From: Asticcacaulis solisilvae
Lineage (GTDB): Bacteria > Pseudomonadota > Alphaproteobacteria > Caulobacterales > Caulobacteraceae
NCBI RefSeq assembly: GCF_017875235.1
Contig: NZ_JAGGMI010000007.1
Span: 124,001 to 188,000, forward strand
Reading direction: 5' to 3'
DNA length: 64,000 nucleotides
A program made the position numbers and the translations under genes. The notes under the pieces are model-generated. The model made no database searches, was not told the DNA's origin, and saw only the letters and a list, made by a program, of their open reading frames with translations. Shown here piece after piece: positions 1 to 9,368 of this stretch. Each line of letters begins with the position of its first letter. Position 1 is the first letter of the stretch.

Positions 1-186
1 CTGGGCCACGGTTTCGGCGCGGTGGGTGCGTTCCAGCAATAGGCCCCAGACGAGCAGGGCCGGTATGGCCATCAGCACGGCCAGCACGCAGACGATGATC
101 AGCTTGGTGCCCTTGGAACGATTGACGATGGGGCGGCGCGAAGGCGGCGTGTCGTCGGGATAGGGCGTTGAAACAGTATCGGTCAT
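1..186 (-). CDS. creD: CreD-family inner membrane protein, N-terminal fragment
   Basis: Reading the minus strand from ATG at 186 gives 62 residues that run off the window edge. After a Pro/Arg-rich cytoplasmic start comes a membrane helix (about residues 28-50, LIIVCVLAVLMAIPALLVWG), then LLLERTHRAETVA. This helix followed by ER(T/Q)xRxxE matches the N-terminus of CreD (cell envelope integrity inner membrane protein). A purine-rich Shine-Dalgarno (GGGGATG) sits just before the ATG. The rest of the protein is outside the window, so the family call rests on the N-terminus only. Confidence 0.65.
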   Translation of the reverse strand, partial: MTDTVSTPYPDDTPPSRRPIVNRSKGTKLIIVCVLAVLMAIPALLVWGLLLERTHRAETVAQ

Positions 187-258
187 ATCATCCCCAGCAG
201 GATAAAAGACGGCCGAGATTGGCCGCGCCCGGAGGATATGGCGACTTTGTGGCTTAAA

Positions 259-275
259 TTTGAACAATGTTCAAA
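259..275. promoter_or_regulatory. palindromic operator candidate upstream of creD
   Basis: TTTGAAC-AAT-GTTCAAA is a perfect 7-bp inverted repeat with a 3-bp centre, about 73 bp upstream of the creD ATG and inside an A/T-rich promoter-like stretch. The spacing and shape resemble TetR/AcrR-type operators; it does not match the alphaproteobacterial SOS box (GTTC-N7-GTTC). Which regulator binds is unknown. Confidence 0.45.
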
Positions 276-345
276 AATGAATCACTATACTTAAATGACG
301 GACGCCGCCTTGCGGCGGCGCTGCCTATCTATGCTTCTCGTCAGG

Positions 346-1791
346 TTAAAATTTCCCCGCAACCTTGGCCAATACCTTGTTGCCCATCGAGTTGCCGTAG
401 GCCGACCGGTGGAGGGGCACGCCGGTAATGATAAACGGTGAGGCCTGGATATAGCGCTGACAGGTATTCAGCACGGGATCGATGTGTTTCTTGACCATTT
501 CCTCGACACTATCCATCCAGCCTTGCGCGCCAAAGGTTTCATACCAGAAGGCGACAATATCCGAAGTGTTGGAGCAGACCAGCATGTAAGCGCCCATCAA
601 CGGCGCCTTCTGGAAGACGCTGGCGTCGAGTTTTTCCGGGCTCTTCAGCAGCCGGCGAATGCGCAGCGTCTCGCGGATCTTGATGGCGAACATTGTGATG
701 ACGCGGATGGCATTGGCCGCGGCGCCGGCGGCTGAGACGACAGGCGACAACGCGGAGCCAACACCGTGCGCCGCCGTCAAAGCGGCGTTGGCGGCAAACT
801 GAGCACCGTCGATAGCCGCCTTGGCAAGCGCGTCCATGGTGTCGCGCTTCAACAGGGTCTGTACCGCCTCGAATGCCTTGGCCGGTGCGCCCGGTTCGAT
901 CGCTATGGCGTGTGTGCCGAAACTATATTGCTGATAGGCCCTGTATACTGCCTTGCCGGCGGAGACGAGCGCCTTGACGCCGCCAGAAATCAGCGACAGC
1001 AAGGGCAGCATGTCGGCGATCTTTTCCGCCACTTCGAGCAGGCTGCCCATGCCGTTCTCAAGCAGCAGGTTGCGCAGAAAGGCCATGACATCGCGCACCG
1101 GTTCGCCGAACAGTTCCGTCAAGGCGGCGCGGATTTCATCGATCTGTGAACTGAAAGCGGCTTTTGCGGCTTCCTTGGCGCTTTCCTTGCCCAGGTTGCC
1201 GGCTTCCGTCACGGCCTGTGTCGTCGCGGTCTTGACCTGGTTTACTTCCTTGACGATCTTTTGGTTGCCCGCCTGATAGGCCTTGGCGTGCAGGACCGCC
1301 TGTTTCTGGTTGCGCTTGGCCTTCTCCTTGTCGCCGGCATAATTGGCGTCGACGGCGGCTCTCAGATCGGCGGATACGGTCCGGACCTGGTGCTGGATGT
1401 CCATGATGCGCAGGTTGATCTGGGCATGTGCAAAGACCTGGCGGATACGGCGTTCGCGGTCCTGGGCAATGTAGTCGAGCGCGGCCTTTTCTTCCGGCGA
1501 CAGACCCGCGGTCGCCGCAGACTTCAGGGCCTGGTCGAGCGCCGATATGGGCCTTGCAGGTGGCTTGTTGCGATCGGAGCTTTCCCAGGCGGCGCCCTTC
1601 GCCTTCTTCCAGGCTTCCAGCGCCAGACGGATATTGCGGAGATTTGCGGCCACACCTGGAGACGCGCCGCCGCCGCCTTTCCAGTAGGCGTCGATGGCTT
1701 TGTCGATAGCCTTCATTTCGCTGCTGCGGGGTTGGTTCCACCCCAGCTTGGTCGATTCCAGCCATGCGTTGAGTGTTGGTATGGTCGCCAT
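346..1791 (-). CDS. hypothetical protein with coiled-coil N-half and hydrophobic C-half
   Basis: 481 residues, not recognised. ATG 1791 is preferred over a TTG 33 nt upstream because AGGGGCG precedes it. The N-terminal third is helical and charged, with a W..RSSEMKAIDKAIDAY / NLRNIRLALEAWKKAKG / W.SSDRNKPP pattern of the sort I associate loosely with secreted or type VI-linked proteins of unknown function. The middle is a Gln/Lys/Ala-rich coiled coil. The C-terminal half carries hydrophobic amphipathic stretches (MLPLLSLISGGVKALVSAG; an Ala-rich segment ending in AIRVITMFAIKI). No signal peptide. It lies downstream of the ferredoxin gene on the same strand; no neighbour reveals its job. Confidence 0.75.
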   Translation of the reverse strand: MATIPTLNAWLESTKLGWNQPRSSEMKAIDKAIDAYWKGGGGASPGVAANLRNIRLALEAWKKAKGAAWESSDRNKPPARPISALDQALKSAATAGLSPEEKAALDYIAQDRERRIRQVFAHAQINLRIMDIQHQVRTVSADLRAAVDANYAGDKEKAKRNQKQAVLHAKAYQAGNQKIVKEVNQVKTATTQAVTEAGNLGKESAKEAAKAAFSSQIDEIRAALTELFGEPVRDVMAFLRNLLLENGMGSLLEVAEKIADMLPLLSLISGGVKALVSAGKAVYRAYQQYSFGTHAIAIEPGAPAKAFEAVQTLLKRDTMDALAKAAIDGAQFAANAALTAAHGVGSALSPVVSAAGAAANAIRVITMFAIKIRETLRIRRLLKSPEKLDASVFQKAPLMGAYMLVCSNTSDIVAFWYETFGAQGWMDSVEEMVKKHIDPVLNTCQRYIQASPFIITGVPLHRSAYGNSMGNKVLAKVAGKF

Positions 1792-1945
1792 GTTCGCCCC
1801 TGTTTCCCGTTGCGTTTGCTGCAACGGCGCCTGTCACGTCTGATTGTCACTGAACGCCCGCGGCTCGCCGGACCGCATACAAAGCAGAGACATTTGAACG
1901 GCACAGGCCGCGAATGTCAACACAATCAGGGTGCGTGGGACGCGC

Positions 1946-2266
1946 CTAGTGCTGGTCCGCCGGCATGCGGACGATCAGGCCGTCGAGATCGTCCTTGACG
2001 ATGATCTGGCACGACAGGCGCGAGGTCGGCTGAAGCTCCTGGGCGAAGTCGAGCATGGATTCTTCCATGACCGAGGCAGTGCCGGTCTTATCCGTCCAGG
2101 CCTCGTCGACATAGACGTGACAGGTGGCGCAGGCGCAGGCGCCACCGCAGTCGGCATCGATGCCCGGAATGTTGCTCTTGACGGCGCCTTCCATGACGCT
2201 CTGGCCGACCTTGACCTCGATCGTGTGTTCTTTGCCGTTATGTTCGATATAGGTGATCTTGGGCAT
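1946..2266 (-). CDS. adrenodoxin-type 2Fe-2S ferredoxin
   Basis: 106 residues, full length for the family. The 2Fe-2S ligands read as Cys40, Cys46, Cys49 (within CGGACACATC) and Cys86 (SRLSC), the C-x5-C-x2-C...C spacing of vertebrate-type or ISC-type ferredoxins. It is a soluble one-electron carrier; its partner (an oxidoreductase, P450 or Fe-S assembly) cannot be told from the sequence. It lies 180 bp downstream of sdhB on the same strand, with a repeat fragment between them, so it may have its own promoter. No strong Shine-Dalgarno is visible. Confidence 0.93.
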   Translation of the reverse strand: MPKITYIEHNGKEHTIEVKVGQSVMEGAVKSNIPGIDADCGGACACATCHVYVDEAWTDKTGTASVMEESMLDFAQELQPTSRLSCQIIVKDDLDGLIVRMPADQH

Positions 2267-2352
2267 GGAAGGTCTTTAGCAGTAAATGACTGTCTTCCTT
2301 ACCCGTTTCGTGGGTTTGGCGACAGCGAAAGTATAGCTTTCGCAAGCCATGG

Positions 2353-2440
2353 GCATTTGCGCAAGCAAATGACGGAAGGGGGATGCCCCTCCCACCGCCT
2401 TCGGTCCCCCCTCCCCGCTGCGCAGGGAAGGAAAAGGAAT
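2353..2440. repeat. dispersed GC-rich intergenic repeat fragment
   Basis: GCATTTGCG(c/-)(A/G)AGCAAATGACGGAAGGGGGA starts here and is repeated almost exactly at 6971-7000. It continues into CCCCTCCC...CCCCCTCCCCGCTGCGCAGGGAAGG, a C-rich/G-rich hairpin of the kind also found at 6.9, 50.5 and 55.4 kb. It fills the sdhB-ferredoxin spacer. Confidence 0.7.
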
Positions 2441-2446
2441 GGAGGG

Positions 2447-3223
2447 TTAGCCCTTGGCCGGCATCATCTTTTTGATTTCCGCGATAGCCTTCGCGGGATT
2501 GAGGCCCTTCGGGCAGACCTGCGCGCAGTTCATGATGGTGTGGCAGCGATAGAGCTTGAAGGGGTCTTCCAGCGCTTCCAGGCGTTCCTTGGTGTTCTCG
2601 TCGCGGCTGTCGGCCAGCCAGCGATAAGATTGCAGCAGGGCCGCCGGGCCGAGGTACTTGTCCTGGTTCCACCAGTAGCTGGGGCACGAGGTCGAGCAGC
2701 AGGCGCACAGGATGCACTCATAGAGGCCGTCCAGCTTGTCGCGGTTCTTCGGCGTCTGCAGGCGTTCTTTTTCCGGATCGGGCGTCTTCGACTGCAGGTA
2801 CGGCTCGATCGAAGCATACTGATTGTAGAAGCCCGTCAGGTCCGGCACCAGGTCCTTGACGACCGGCATGTGCGGCAGTGGCGCGATGGTGATGTCGCCA
2901 GAGAACTCGTCGTGGCCCTTGATGCAGGCCAGGGTGTTGCGGCCGCCGATATTCATGGCGCACGAACCGCAAATGCCTTCGCGGCACGACCGGCGGAAGC
3001 TGAGCGTCGAGTCGATCGTGTTCTTGATGTGGATCAGGCTGTCCAGCAGCATCGGGCCGTGGTCGGCCGAATCCACTTCATAGGTGTCCCAGCTGGGGTT
3101 CTCGCCAGTCGCCGGGTCGAAGCGATAGATCTTGTAGGTGCGCGTCGTCCTGGTCCGTTTGGCGGCCTTGTACGTCTTGCCTTTTTTGATCTTCGAATTC
3201 TTGGGGAGGGTTAACTCAACCAT
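2447..3223 (-). CDS. sdhB: succinate dehydrogenase iron-sulfur subunit
   Basis: 258 residues. Passes electrons from the SdhA flavin to ubiquinone in complex II at the cytoplasmic face of the inner membrane. Three cluster sites are visible: [13 protein letters not shown] for 2Fe-2[13 protein letters not shown] for 4Fe-4S, and [14 protein letters not shown] for 3Fe-4S. The N-terminus has a Lys/Arg-rich extension of about 30 residues before the ferredoxin-like fold. It starts one base after the sdhA stop, so translation is probably coupled. Last gene of sdhCDAB. Confidence 0.98.
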   Translation of the reverse strand: MVELTLPKNSKIKKGKTYKAAKRTRTTRTYKIYRFDPATGENPSWDTYEVDSADHGPMLLDSLIHIKNTIDSTLSFRRSCREGICGSCAMNIGGRNTLACIKGHDEFSGDITIAPLPHMPVVKDLVPDLTGFYNQYASIEPYLQSKTPDPEKERLQTPKNRDKLDGLYECILCACCSTSCPSYWWNQDKYLGPAALLQSYRWLADSRDENTKERLEALEDPFKLYRCHTIMNCAQVCPKGLNPAKAIAEIKKMMPAKG

Positions 3224-3224
3224 T

Positions 3225-5018
3225 TTAATAGACCCGTGCCTTGGGCGCGATGTACGCGATGTCGTTGGTCATGGTGTAGGTGTGGACCGGACGGTAGTCG
3301 ATGGTGGTGACGCCCGACTTCAGGTCGATCCAGGTCAGGGTGTGCTTCATCCACTCGTCGTCGTTGCGGTTCGGGAAGTCCTCGCGGGCGTGAGCGCCGC
3401 GGCTCTCTTTCCGGTTCAGCGCCGAGTCAACGGTGACGACGGCCTGCGAAATCAGGTTGTCGTATTCCAGCGCTTCGACCAGGTCGGTGTTCCAGATCAT
3501 GCCGCGATCCTTGATGCCGATATAGTCGGACTCTTTAAAGATAGCGGTCAAGCTCTTGGAGCCTTGTTCCAGGGTCTCACCGGTGCGGAAGACGGCGGCG
3601 TCAGCCTGCATGGCGGCCTGCATCTTGTCACGCAGGACAGCGGTCGGCGTGCCACCCGAGGCATTGCGGAAGCTGTCGAGGCGATCGAGGTGGGCATCGA
3701 CGGCTGAGGCCGGCAGCGTCTTGTGCGGCGTGTTCGGCTGGACCAGTTCCTTGGACCGCAGGCCGGCGGCGCGGCCAAACACGACCAGGTCGATCAGCGA
3801 GTTGGAGCCCAGGCGATTGGCGCCGTGCACCGACACGCAGGCCGCTTCGCCGACGGCCATCAGGCCCGGCACGACGGTGTCGGGATTGTCGCCCTTCTTG
3901 GTCAGGACTTCGCCGTGATAATTGGTCGGGATGCCGCCCATATTGTAGTGGACGGTCGGGATGACAGGGATCGGCTCCTTGGTCACGTCGACGCCGGCGA
4001 AGATCTTGGCGCTTTCCGAGATGCCCGGCAGACGCTTGTGCAGGATTTCCGGCGGCAGGTGGTCGAGGTGCAGGTGGATGTGGTCCTTCTTGGGACCGAC
4101 GCCGCGGCCTTCGCGAATTTCCATGGTCATCGAACGCGAGACAACGTCGCGCGACGCCAGGTCCTTGGCCGACGGTGCGTAGCGTTCCATGAAGCGCTCA
4201 CCCGCCGAGTTGGTCAGGTAGCCGCCTTCGCCGCGCGCCCCTTCGGTGATCAGGCAGCCCGAACCGTAGATGCCGGTAGGGTGGAACTGCACGAACTCCA
4301 TGTCCTGCAGCGGCAGGCCGGCGCGCAGCACCATGGCATTGCCGTCGCCGGTGCAGGTGTGGGCCGAGGTCGCCGAGAAGTAGGCGCGGCCATAACCGCC
4401 GGTCGCCAGGATGACCAGGTGAGCGCGGAAGACGTGGATGTCGCCGTTGTCGAGCTGCCAGGTGGTGACGCCACGGCAGGTGCCGTCATCCATGATCAGG
4501 TCGAGGGCGAAGTGCTCGATGAAGAATTCGACATTGTTGCGCACCGACTGGCCGTACAGGGTGTGCAGCATGGCGTGGCCGGTGCGGTCGGCGGCGGCGC
4601 AGGTGCGCTGGACCGGGCCTTCACCGAAGTTCTTGGTCATGCCGCCGAACGGACGCTGATAGATCTTGCCATCCTCAGTACGCGAGAAGGGCACGCCCCA
4701 GTGTTCGAGTTCGTAGACGGCCTTGGGCGCGTTGCGCACCAGATATTCGATGGCGTCCTGGTCACCCAGCCAGTCCGACCCCTTGACGGTGTCGTACATG
4801 TGCCATTCCCACTTGTCCTCGCCCATATTGCCGAGGCTTGCGGCGACGCCGCCCTGGGCCGCGACCGTGTGTGACCGTGTCGGGAAGACCTTGGTGATGC
4901 AGGCGGTCTTGAGACCGGCCTGACCGGCACCGAGTGCGGCGCGCAGACCGGAGCCACCGGCGCCGACGACGACCACGTCATATTCGTGGTTGATGATATT
5001 GTACTTGCCGGCAGCCAT
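3225..5018 (-). CDS. sdhA: succinate dehydrogenase flavoprotein subunit
   Basis: 597 residues, the normal length. Oxidises succinate to fumarate with covalently bound FAD. The Rossmann motif is GAGGSG near residues 19-24; His50 in [10 protein letters not shown] is the expected covalent flavin attachment; the capping and active-site segments ([22 protein letters not shown], given here in part, and [11 protein letters not shown]) are intact. The ATG follows the sdhD stop with no gap and sdhB begins one base after its stop, so sdhCDAB is a tight operon. Confidence 0.99.
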   Translation of the reverse strand: MAAGKYNIINHEYDVVVVGAGGSGLRAALGAGQAGLKTACITKVFPTRSHTVAAQGGVAASLGNMGEDKWEWHMYDTVKGSDWLGDQDAIEYLVRNAPKAVYELEHWGVPFSRTEDGKIYQRPFGGMTKNFGEGPVQRTCAAADRTGHAMLHTLYGQSVRNNVEFFIEHFALDLIMDDGTCRGVTTWQLDNGDIHVFRAHLVILATGGYGRAYFSATSAHTCTGDGNAMVLRAGLPLQDMEFVQFHPTGIYGSGCLITEGARGEGGYLTNSAGERFMERYAPSAKDLASRDVVSRSMTMEIREGRGVGPKKDHIHLHLDHLPPEILHKRLPGISESAKIFAGVDVTKEPIPVIPTVHYNMGGIPTNYHGEVLTKKGDNPDTVVPGLMAVGEAACVSVHGANRLGSNSLIDLVVFGRAAGLRSKELVQPNTPHKTLPASAVDAHLDRLDSFRNASGGTPTAVLRDKMQAAMQADAAVFRTGETLEQGSKSLTAIFKESDYIGIKDRGMIWNTDLVEALEYDNLISQAVVTVDSALNRKESRGAHAREDFPNRNDDEWMKHTLTWIDLKSGVTTIDYRPVHTYTMTNDIAYIAPKARVY

Positions 5019-5420
5019 TTACGCCCCCTGATACACGAGATAGAGCGCGCCGAGGCTGCCGAACAGGACAGCGACGCTCAGGAGAAAGGTGAGGAAGATG
5101 CAGACGCCGCGCATCGGACCTTGCAGGTAGTCATCGATGATGACCTTTACGCCCATATACATGTGCCAGACCGCCAGGACGATGCTGACCGCGATGGCGG
5201 CCATGTTGAACGGGTTCCTGACGAAGGCGAGAGCAGCGTCAAAGCCGCCTCCGGCGATCTGCCAGGCGCCCCAGGCCGCCCACAGGGTCAGCGGGATCAG
5301 GGCCAGCGAGGTAAAGCGTTCGGCCAGCCATTCTCCGGCGCCGTGCTTTTCGGATTTTTTCCAGCTTTGTGCCGAACGGGTCGAAGCGTCGTTCTTGGCG
5401 AGGGCTTCCTTGGTGCTCAC
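5019..5420 (-). CDS. sdhD: succinate dehydrogenase hydrophobic membrane anchor subunit
   Basis: 133 residues with three membrane helices (about 36-58, 70-92, 105-130) after a charged N-terminus. The segment AVWHMYMGVKVIIDDY carries the conserved His that contacts heme b and the Tyr/Asp of the quinone site. With SdhC it anchors SdhAB and binds ubiquinone. Its ATG overlaps the sdhC stop by 3 bases (ATGA junction), and sdhA follows directly. Confidence 0.96.
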   Translation of the reverse strand: MSTKEALAKNDASTRSAQSWKKSEKHGAGEWLAERFTSLALIPLTLWAAWGAWQIAGGGFDAALAFVRNPFNMAAIAVSIVLAVWHMYMGVKVIIDDYLQGPMRGVCIFLTFLLSVAVLFGSLGALYLVYQGA

Positions 5421-5821
5421 AGCGCGACCTTTCCCGAAGTGAACAGAACCGCCCAGAAGGCGATGGTCAGGGCGACGCCCAGCAGCATGGTCCAGGTCGC
5501 CAGTGTGTCGGCGTCCTTGGGCTTGAAGCTGAGCCCCAGGTCCCAGATCAGGTGGCGCAGGCCGCCGGTCAGGTGGACGAAACCGGCCAGGCTGAGGCCG
5601 AACCAGACCAGCAGGCCCAGCGGCGATGCGGCATATTGCAGGAACACCGTGTAGGTTTCGCGTCCCAGCGCCAGACAGATCAGCCAGGCGGCGATCAGGA
5701 CGATGCCGGCCACCGATGCCGAACCGGTCACACGGTGCAGGATCGAGCTGAGCATGGTGACATGCCAGCGCCAGATCTGAAGGTGGGGGGAAAGCGGCCG
5801 CGGTGGCGTGGTGTTGGACAT
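5417..5821 (-). CDS. sdhC: succinate dehydrogenase cytochrome b556 subunit
   Basis: 134 residues from ATG 5821 (MSNTTPPRPLSPHLQIW), chosen because an in-frame extension upstream is longer than the family and lies in leader DNA. SILHRVTGSA is the family signature; HLTGGLRHLIWD holds the heme-ligand region. Three membrane helices. First gene of sdhCDAB, with an ATGA overlap into sdhD. Confidence 0.96.
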   Translation of the reverse strand: MSNTTPPRPLSPHLQIWRWHVTMLSSILHRVTGSASVAGIVLIAAWLICLALGRETYTVFLQYAASPLGLLVWFGLSLAGFVHLTGGLRHLIWDLGLSFKPKDADTLATWTMLLGVALTIAFWAVLFTSGKVAL

Positions 5822-6204
5822 GTGCAGAGCCCTGGACCCGAAGGTTTTAAGCGACGAACTATAAAATCTGTGTGACCGGTATGTTACCGGGCGACAAAGT
5901 CGGGGCCTTTTTAAGCCCAAAGGGTGTCATGTCAATAAAGCAATGCCCTTGAAAGGGTCTTTTTGCCTTATCGGTTATGCGTTTGCGACAGGTTCTCAAT
6001 TGCTGGCGTAACCACACGCGGATAAGGCGAGCAGCCATGGGTGCCGGGCCAAACGTCAAAGCTTCGACAAATTCCTGTTGTTCACTTGTCAGGTGAATGA
6101 ATTCTTAAGGGACGGGCGCATATGCCTAATAATACGGTAATGCCGCGCGCGGTTCCGTGTCTCAGGGGCATCATTCGAACCTATTCCTGACAGGTGATGT
6201 AGAC
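5822..6204. promoter_or_regulatory. divergent intergenic region between sdhC and a hypothetical gene
   Basis: 383 bases with no convincing gene. For sdhC, a minus-strand TTGACA (complement of 5930-5935) followed 15 bases later by TTAAAA is the best promoter guess. An imperfect 17-bp palindrome, TTCACTTG-T-CAGGTGAA at 6081-6097, lies between the two divergent starts and could serve either. Both assignments are weak. Confidence 0.35.
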
Positions 6205-6705
6205 GTGTTTTCTGTTTTGCTTATGGCGGCCGCCCTGCTGGGTCAGGATGGCGCACCTCAGACTCCTGAGTCCGGCGCGGTCAGCGTCGAGGCCTATTCC
6301 CGCGATTATGAAGGCCCCAAGAGCGACGCCGAGGCGCGTTACGACTCCACCATCCTGTCCGCCTATTCGTCGAAGGTCGGCCAGATGGAAGGCTCCTGGG
6401 AGGTCGCCAACGCGGACGGCCGTAAGCTGATCGGGCTGGAACTGCGCAACGAAGGAGGCGTCCGTGGCCGCCTGGAAGGCGCGTGGCGGTCGATGACGGC
6501 CGGCCTGGGCCTGAACGAGACCGGTTTTGTCTCCGACATCAGCCTGATCGGCAACGAGATGGAAGTCAACTACTTCCAGGGTCGCGCCCGCTCGCCGACC
6601 ATCCTGCACTTGCGCAAAGAGACCGAAAGCCGCTGGCGCGGCACCCTGATGGATGTGGCCGGCCGCAAGGTGCCGGTCGTCATGTCGCGCGCCGTGGTGC
6701 GCTAG
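6205..6705 (+). CDS. hypothetical exported protein
   Basis: 166 residues from GTG 6205, chosen because AGGTGA sits 7 bases upstream and the product then opens with a short hydrophobic stretch (FSVLLMAAALLG) like a minimal signal peptide; a GTG at 6157 has no ribosome site. The rest is soluble, with a MEGSWEVANADGRKLIGLEL...GGVRGRLEGAWR pattern suggesting a beta-rich lipocalin-like fold, but I do not recognise the family. Divergent from sdhCDAB and followed by a hairpin terminator. Confidence 0.7.
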   Translation: MFSVLLMAAALLGQDGAPQTPESGAVSVEAYSRDYEGPKSDAEARYDSTILSAYSSKVGQMEGSWEVANADGRKLIGLELRNEGGVRGRLEGAWRSMTAGLGLNETGFVSDISLIGNEMEVNYFQGRARSPTILHLRKETESRWRGTLMDVAGRKVPVVMSRAVVR

Positions 6706-6825
6706 ATCGGTATGATTTTAAGTGGAAACATCATACCGACCTAAGTTTTTTGTTTTGTCGCGATATTTAAGGCGAAAACCCCAAAAAACGCATCTTGGCA
6801 CTTTTCGCCATATCGCTCTAGCGTC
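6704..6825 (+). repeat. dispersed hairpin-plus-tail repeat, copy 1 (also terminator)
   Basis: A stem-loop with arms TCGGTATGAT (6707-6716) and ATCATACCGA (6730-6739) is followed by the tail TTTTTTGTTTTGTCGC (6746-6761) and GATATTT. The T-rich tail makes it a plausible rho-independent terminator for the preceding gene. The segment to 6825 (CTTTTCGCCATATCGCTCTAGCG) also matches a copy in reverse at 62.53-62.64 kb. The 16-base tail recurs exactly, in reverse, at 10954-10969. Confidence 0.75.
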
Positions 6826-6865
6826 TGATGACATTCGTTTGATAGTTACGCTCTGTGGGATACAG

Positions 6866-7001
6866 CGTCCCTCTTCCGTCGTCGCTTCGCGCCGCCACCT
6901 TCTCCGTAAATGGGGAAGGAACTAGCTGAATTTACGTTTCTTTTTTCCTTCCCCGTTTACGGGGAAGGTGGCATTTGCGGAGCAAATGACGGAAGGGGGA
7001 G
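6866..7001. repeat. long inverted-repeat intergenic element
   Basis: Two long arms face each other: GCCACCTTCTCCGTAAATGG... near 6894-6920 and its near-complement near 6945-6972, with weaker complementarity reaching outward to about 6866 and 7001. The right arm contains the segment shared with 2353-2383. Size (about 135 bp) and lack of coding suggest a MITE-like or REP-like non-autonomous element. Confidence 0.7.
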
Positions 7002-7059
7002 CCTTTCGATATCTGACCAAATGCATGACGAGGGGCCTACCTGAACACGTCACCCTCTG

Positions 7060-7106
7060 GTTTGCGGCAACAGCCGGCGGCCAATATCGGCCGCATTGCA
7101 GCAAAC
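7060..7106 (+). promoter_or_regulatory. stem-loop in the mdh leader
   Basis: GTTTGCGGCAA at 7060 pairs with TTGCAGCAAAC ending at 7106 (10 of 11 positions), and inside it GCGGCC pairs with GGCCGC around the loop AATATC. It lies about 70 bases before the mdh start and lacks a T-run, so it is more likely a leader structure than a terminator. Confidence 0.5.
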
Positions 7107-7155
7107 ACTTGCCCTCTGCGTCGTCAGGGTTTAGATGGCCGCCAGATTATTATAG

Positions 7156-8139
<984 letters not shown>

Positions 8140-8180
8140 TTGCACGAGTGCACATAAATCCCCATCGGGATTTTACGGAA

Positions 8181-8209
8181 GCCGCCCCAAACTCGGGGCG
8201 GCTTTTTTA
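8181..8209 (+). terminator. rho-independent terminator after mdh
   Basis: GCCGCCCC-AAACTC... the stem GCCGCCCC/GGGGCGGC is closed by a short loop and followed directly by TTTTTTAT. Confidence 0.9.
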
Positions 8210-8258
8210 TTCGGCGGGTGGTACGCAAAAAGCGAGGAAGCCAGAGAGGGCCATCGCC

Positions 8259-8987
8259 ATGAAATTCGCCAAGACGCCTATATGCCTGCTGCTGGTGCTG
8301 GCCGGAGTAACCCTGTCGGTTGCTGCGTGTAACCAGCGCGACGCCGCGACGGAAACCACTACCACCACGACGACGACCACAACTTCGGCCGCGCCTCAGG
8401 CTTCGGTCAGCGCCAGCGTCGTCGCACGCGCCAGCTTTGACTGCAACCGCGCCCTGCCCGGCGGTGAAACGGCGGTCTGCGCCAATCCCGAGGTCGCGGA
8501 ACTCGATGTCGAACTGGCCCGTCTCTACAAGGTCGTCGACCTGAAGGTTTCGGACGCCGAACGCACGACCCTGCATCGTCTGCAAGGCGGCTGGCTGCAA
8601 AAGCGCGACGCCTGCGCCGAAACCGTCGATGTGAAAGCCTGCCTGCAAACGGCCTATACCGACCGGATCGCCGACCTGCGCGCGGCTTATGCCACGGCGC
8701 GCAACGACACGGCCGGCATCAGCGCCGGACCGGTCAGTTGGCGCTGCCCGGGCACGACCAAGCTCATGACCTCGACCTTCGTCAACAGCACGACGCCGGT
8801 GGTTATCCTGAAGCGTGACGACAGTTCGGTCGTCCTGACCGGATCGGCCGCGGCGTCCGGTGCGCGATATCAGTCCGCCACGCCGGACGGCGCCTATGAG
8901 TTCTGGACCAAGGGCTCCGAAACCCAGCTAACCGTGCCCGGTTCCGCGGCTGTGACTTGCACCCTGGCCGATACGGCGGCAGGGTAA
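8259..8987 (+). CDS. lipoprotein with LprI-like and MliC-like lysozyme-inhibitor domains
   Basis: 242 residues from ATG 8259, which gives a signal peptide ending in a lipobox (SVAAC); a longer frame would start inside the mdh terminator. After the lipid Cys comes a run of ten Thr and an Ala/Ser linker. Residues about 60-140 look like the LprI/DUF1311 fold (FDCNRA, AVCANPEVAELDVELARLY, paired Cys). Residues about 160-240 look like MliC: WRCPG, an SGARYQS segment, YEFWTKGSE and a final VTCTL. Both families are known to bind or inhibit lysozymes, so a role in protecting peptidoglycan is likely. Domain calls are from pattern recognition. Confidence 0.8.
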   Translation: MKFAKTPICLLLVLAGVTLSVAACNQRDAATETTTTTTTTTTSAAPQASVSASVVARASFDCNRALPGGETAVCANPEVAELDVELARLYKVVDLKVSDAERTTLHRLQGGWLQKRDACAETVDVKACLQTAYTDRIADLRAAYATARNDTAGISAGPVSWRCPGTTKLMTSTFVNSTTPVVILKRDDSSVVLTGSAAASGARYQSATPDGAYEFWTKGSETQLTVPGSAAVTCTLADTAAG

Positions 8988-9008
8988 CGCCACAAAAGGA
9001 GACAGGGC

Positions 9009-9353
9009 ATGAAGACTTCACGTACGATTGTCATGGCCGGGCTGGCCCTTGTGTTGCTCAGCCTCGCGGCCTGCGCCGAGCGGCCCATGGGCAGCCCGGG
9101 TGATCCTGCCTTCCTGCGCGGCCTGGCCGACGGGCTGCTGGCTCCGATTTCGTTCGCGCTCAGCCTGTTCTCGGACAGCATCCGCATGTACGCCTTCCCG
9201 AACGTCGGGCGGTGGTACGACTTCGGGTTCCTGCTCGGCATCGGTGTCTGGGGCGGGGGCGGCGGTACGGCGGTGCGCTATGTCTATGTCGACCGCGTGT
9301 CCCGCCGCCGGATTCCGCCCGATGAAGTGGTTATTGACGACCGCCGGGTATAG
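9009..9353 (+). CDS. small lipoprotein of unknown function
   Basis: 114 residues. Signal peptide with lipobox SLAAC at residues 18-22, then a compact domain with FLRGLADGLLAPISFALSLF, MYAFPNVGRWYDFGFLLGIGVW and a Gly run. This GLADGxxAPxSF...YDFGFLLGIG pattern recurs in proteobacterial small membrane lipoproteins, but its function is unknown to me. GGAG precedes the ATG. It lies 21 bases after the LprI/MliC gene, probably in the same transcript. Confidence 0.82.
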   Translation: MKTSRTIVMAGLALVLLSLAACAERPMGSPGDPAFLRGLADGLLAPISFALSLFSDSIRMYAFPNVGRWYDFGFLLGIGVWGGGGGTAVRYVYVDRVSRRRIPPDEVVIDDRRV

Positions 9354-9368
9354 GCCTAACGCGGTAGC

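Noticed and set aside
8367-8400. ACC/ACG repeat coding ten Thr as a possible microsatellite artefact
   Set aside because: Codons alternate and the frame continues into a good domain, so it reads as a genuine linker.
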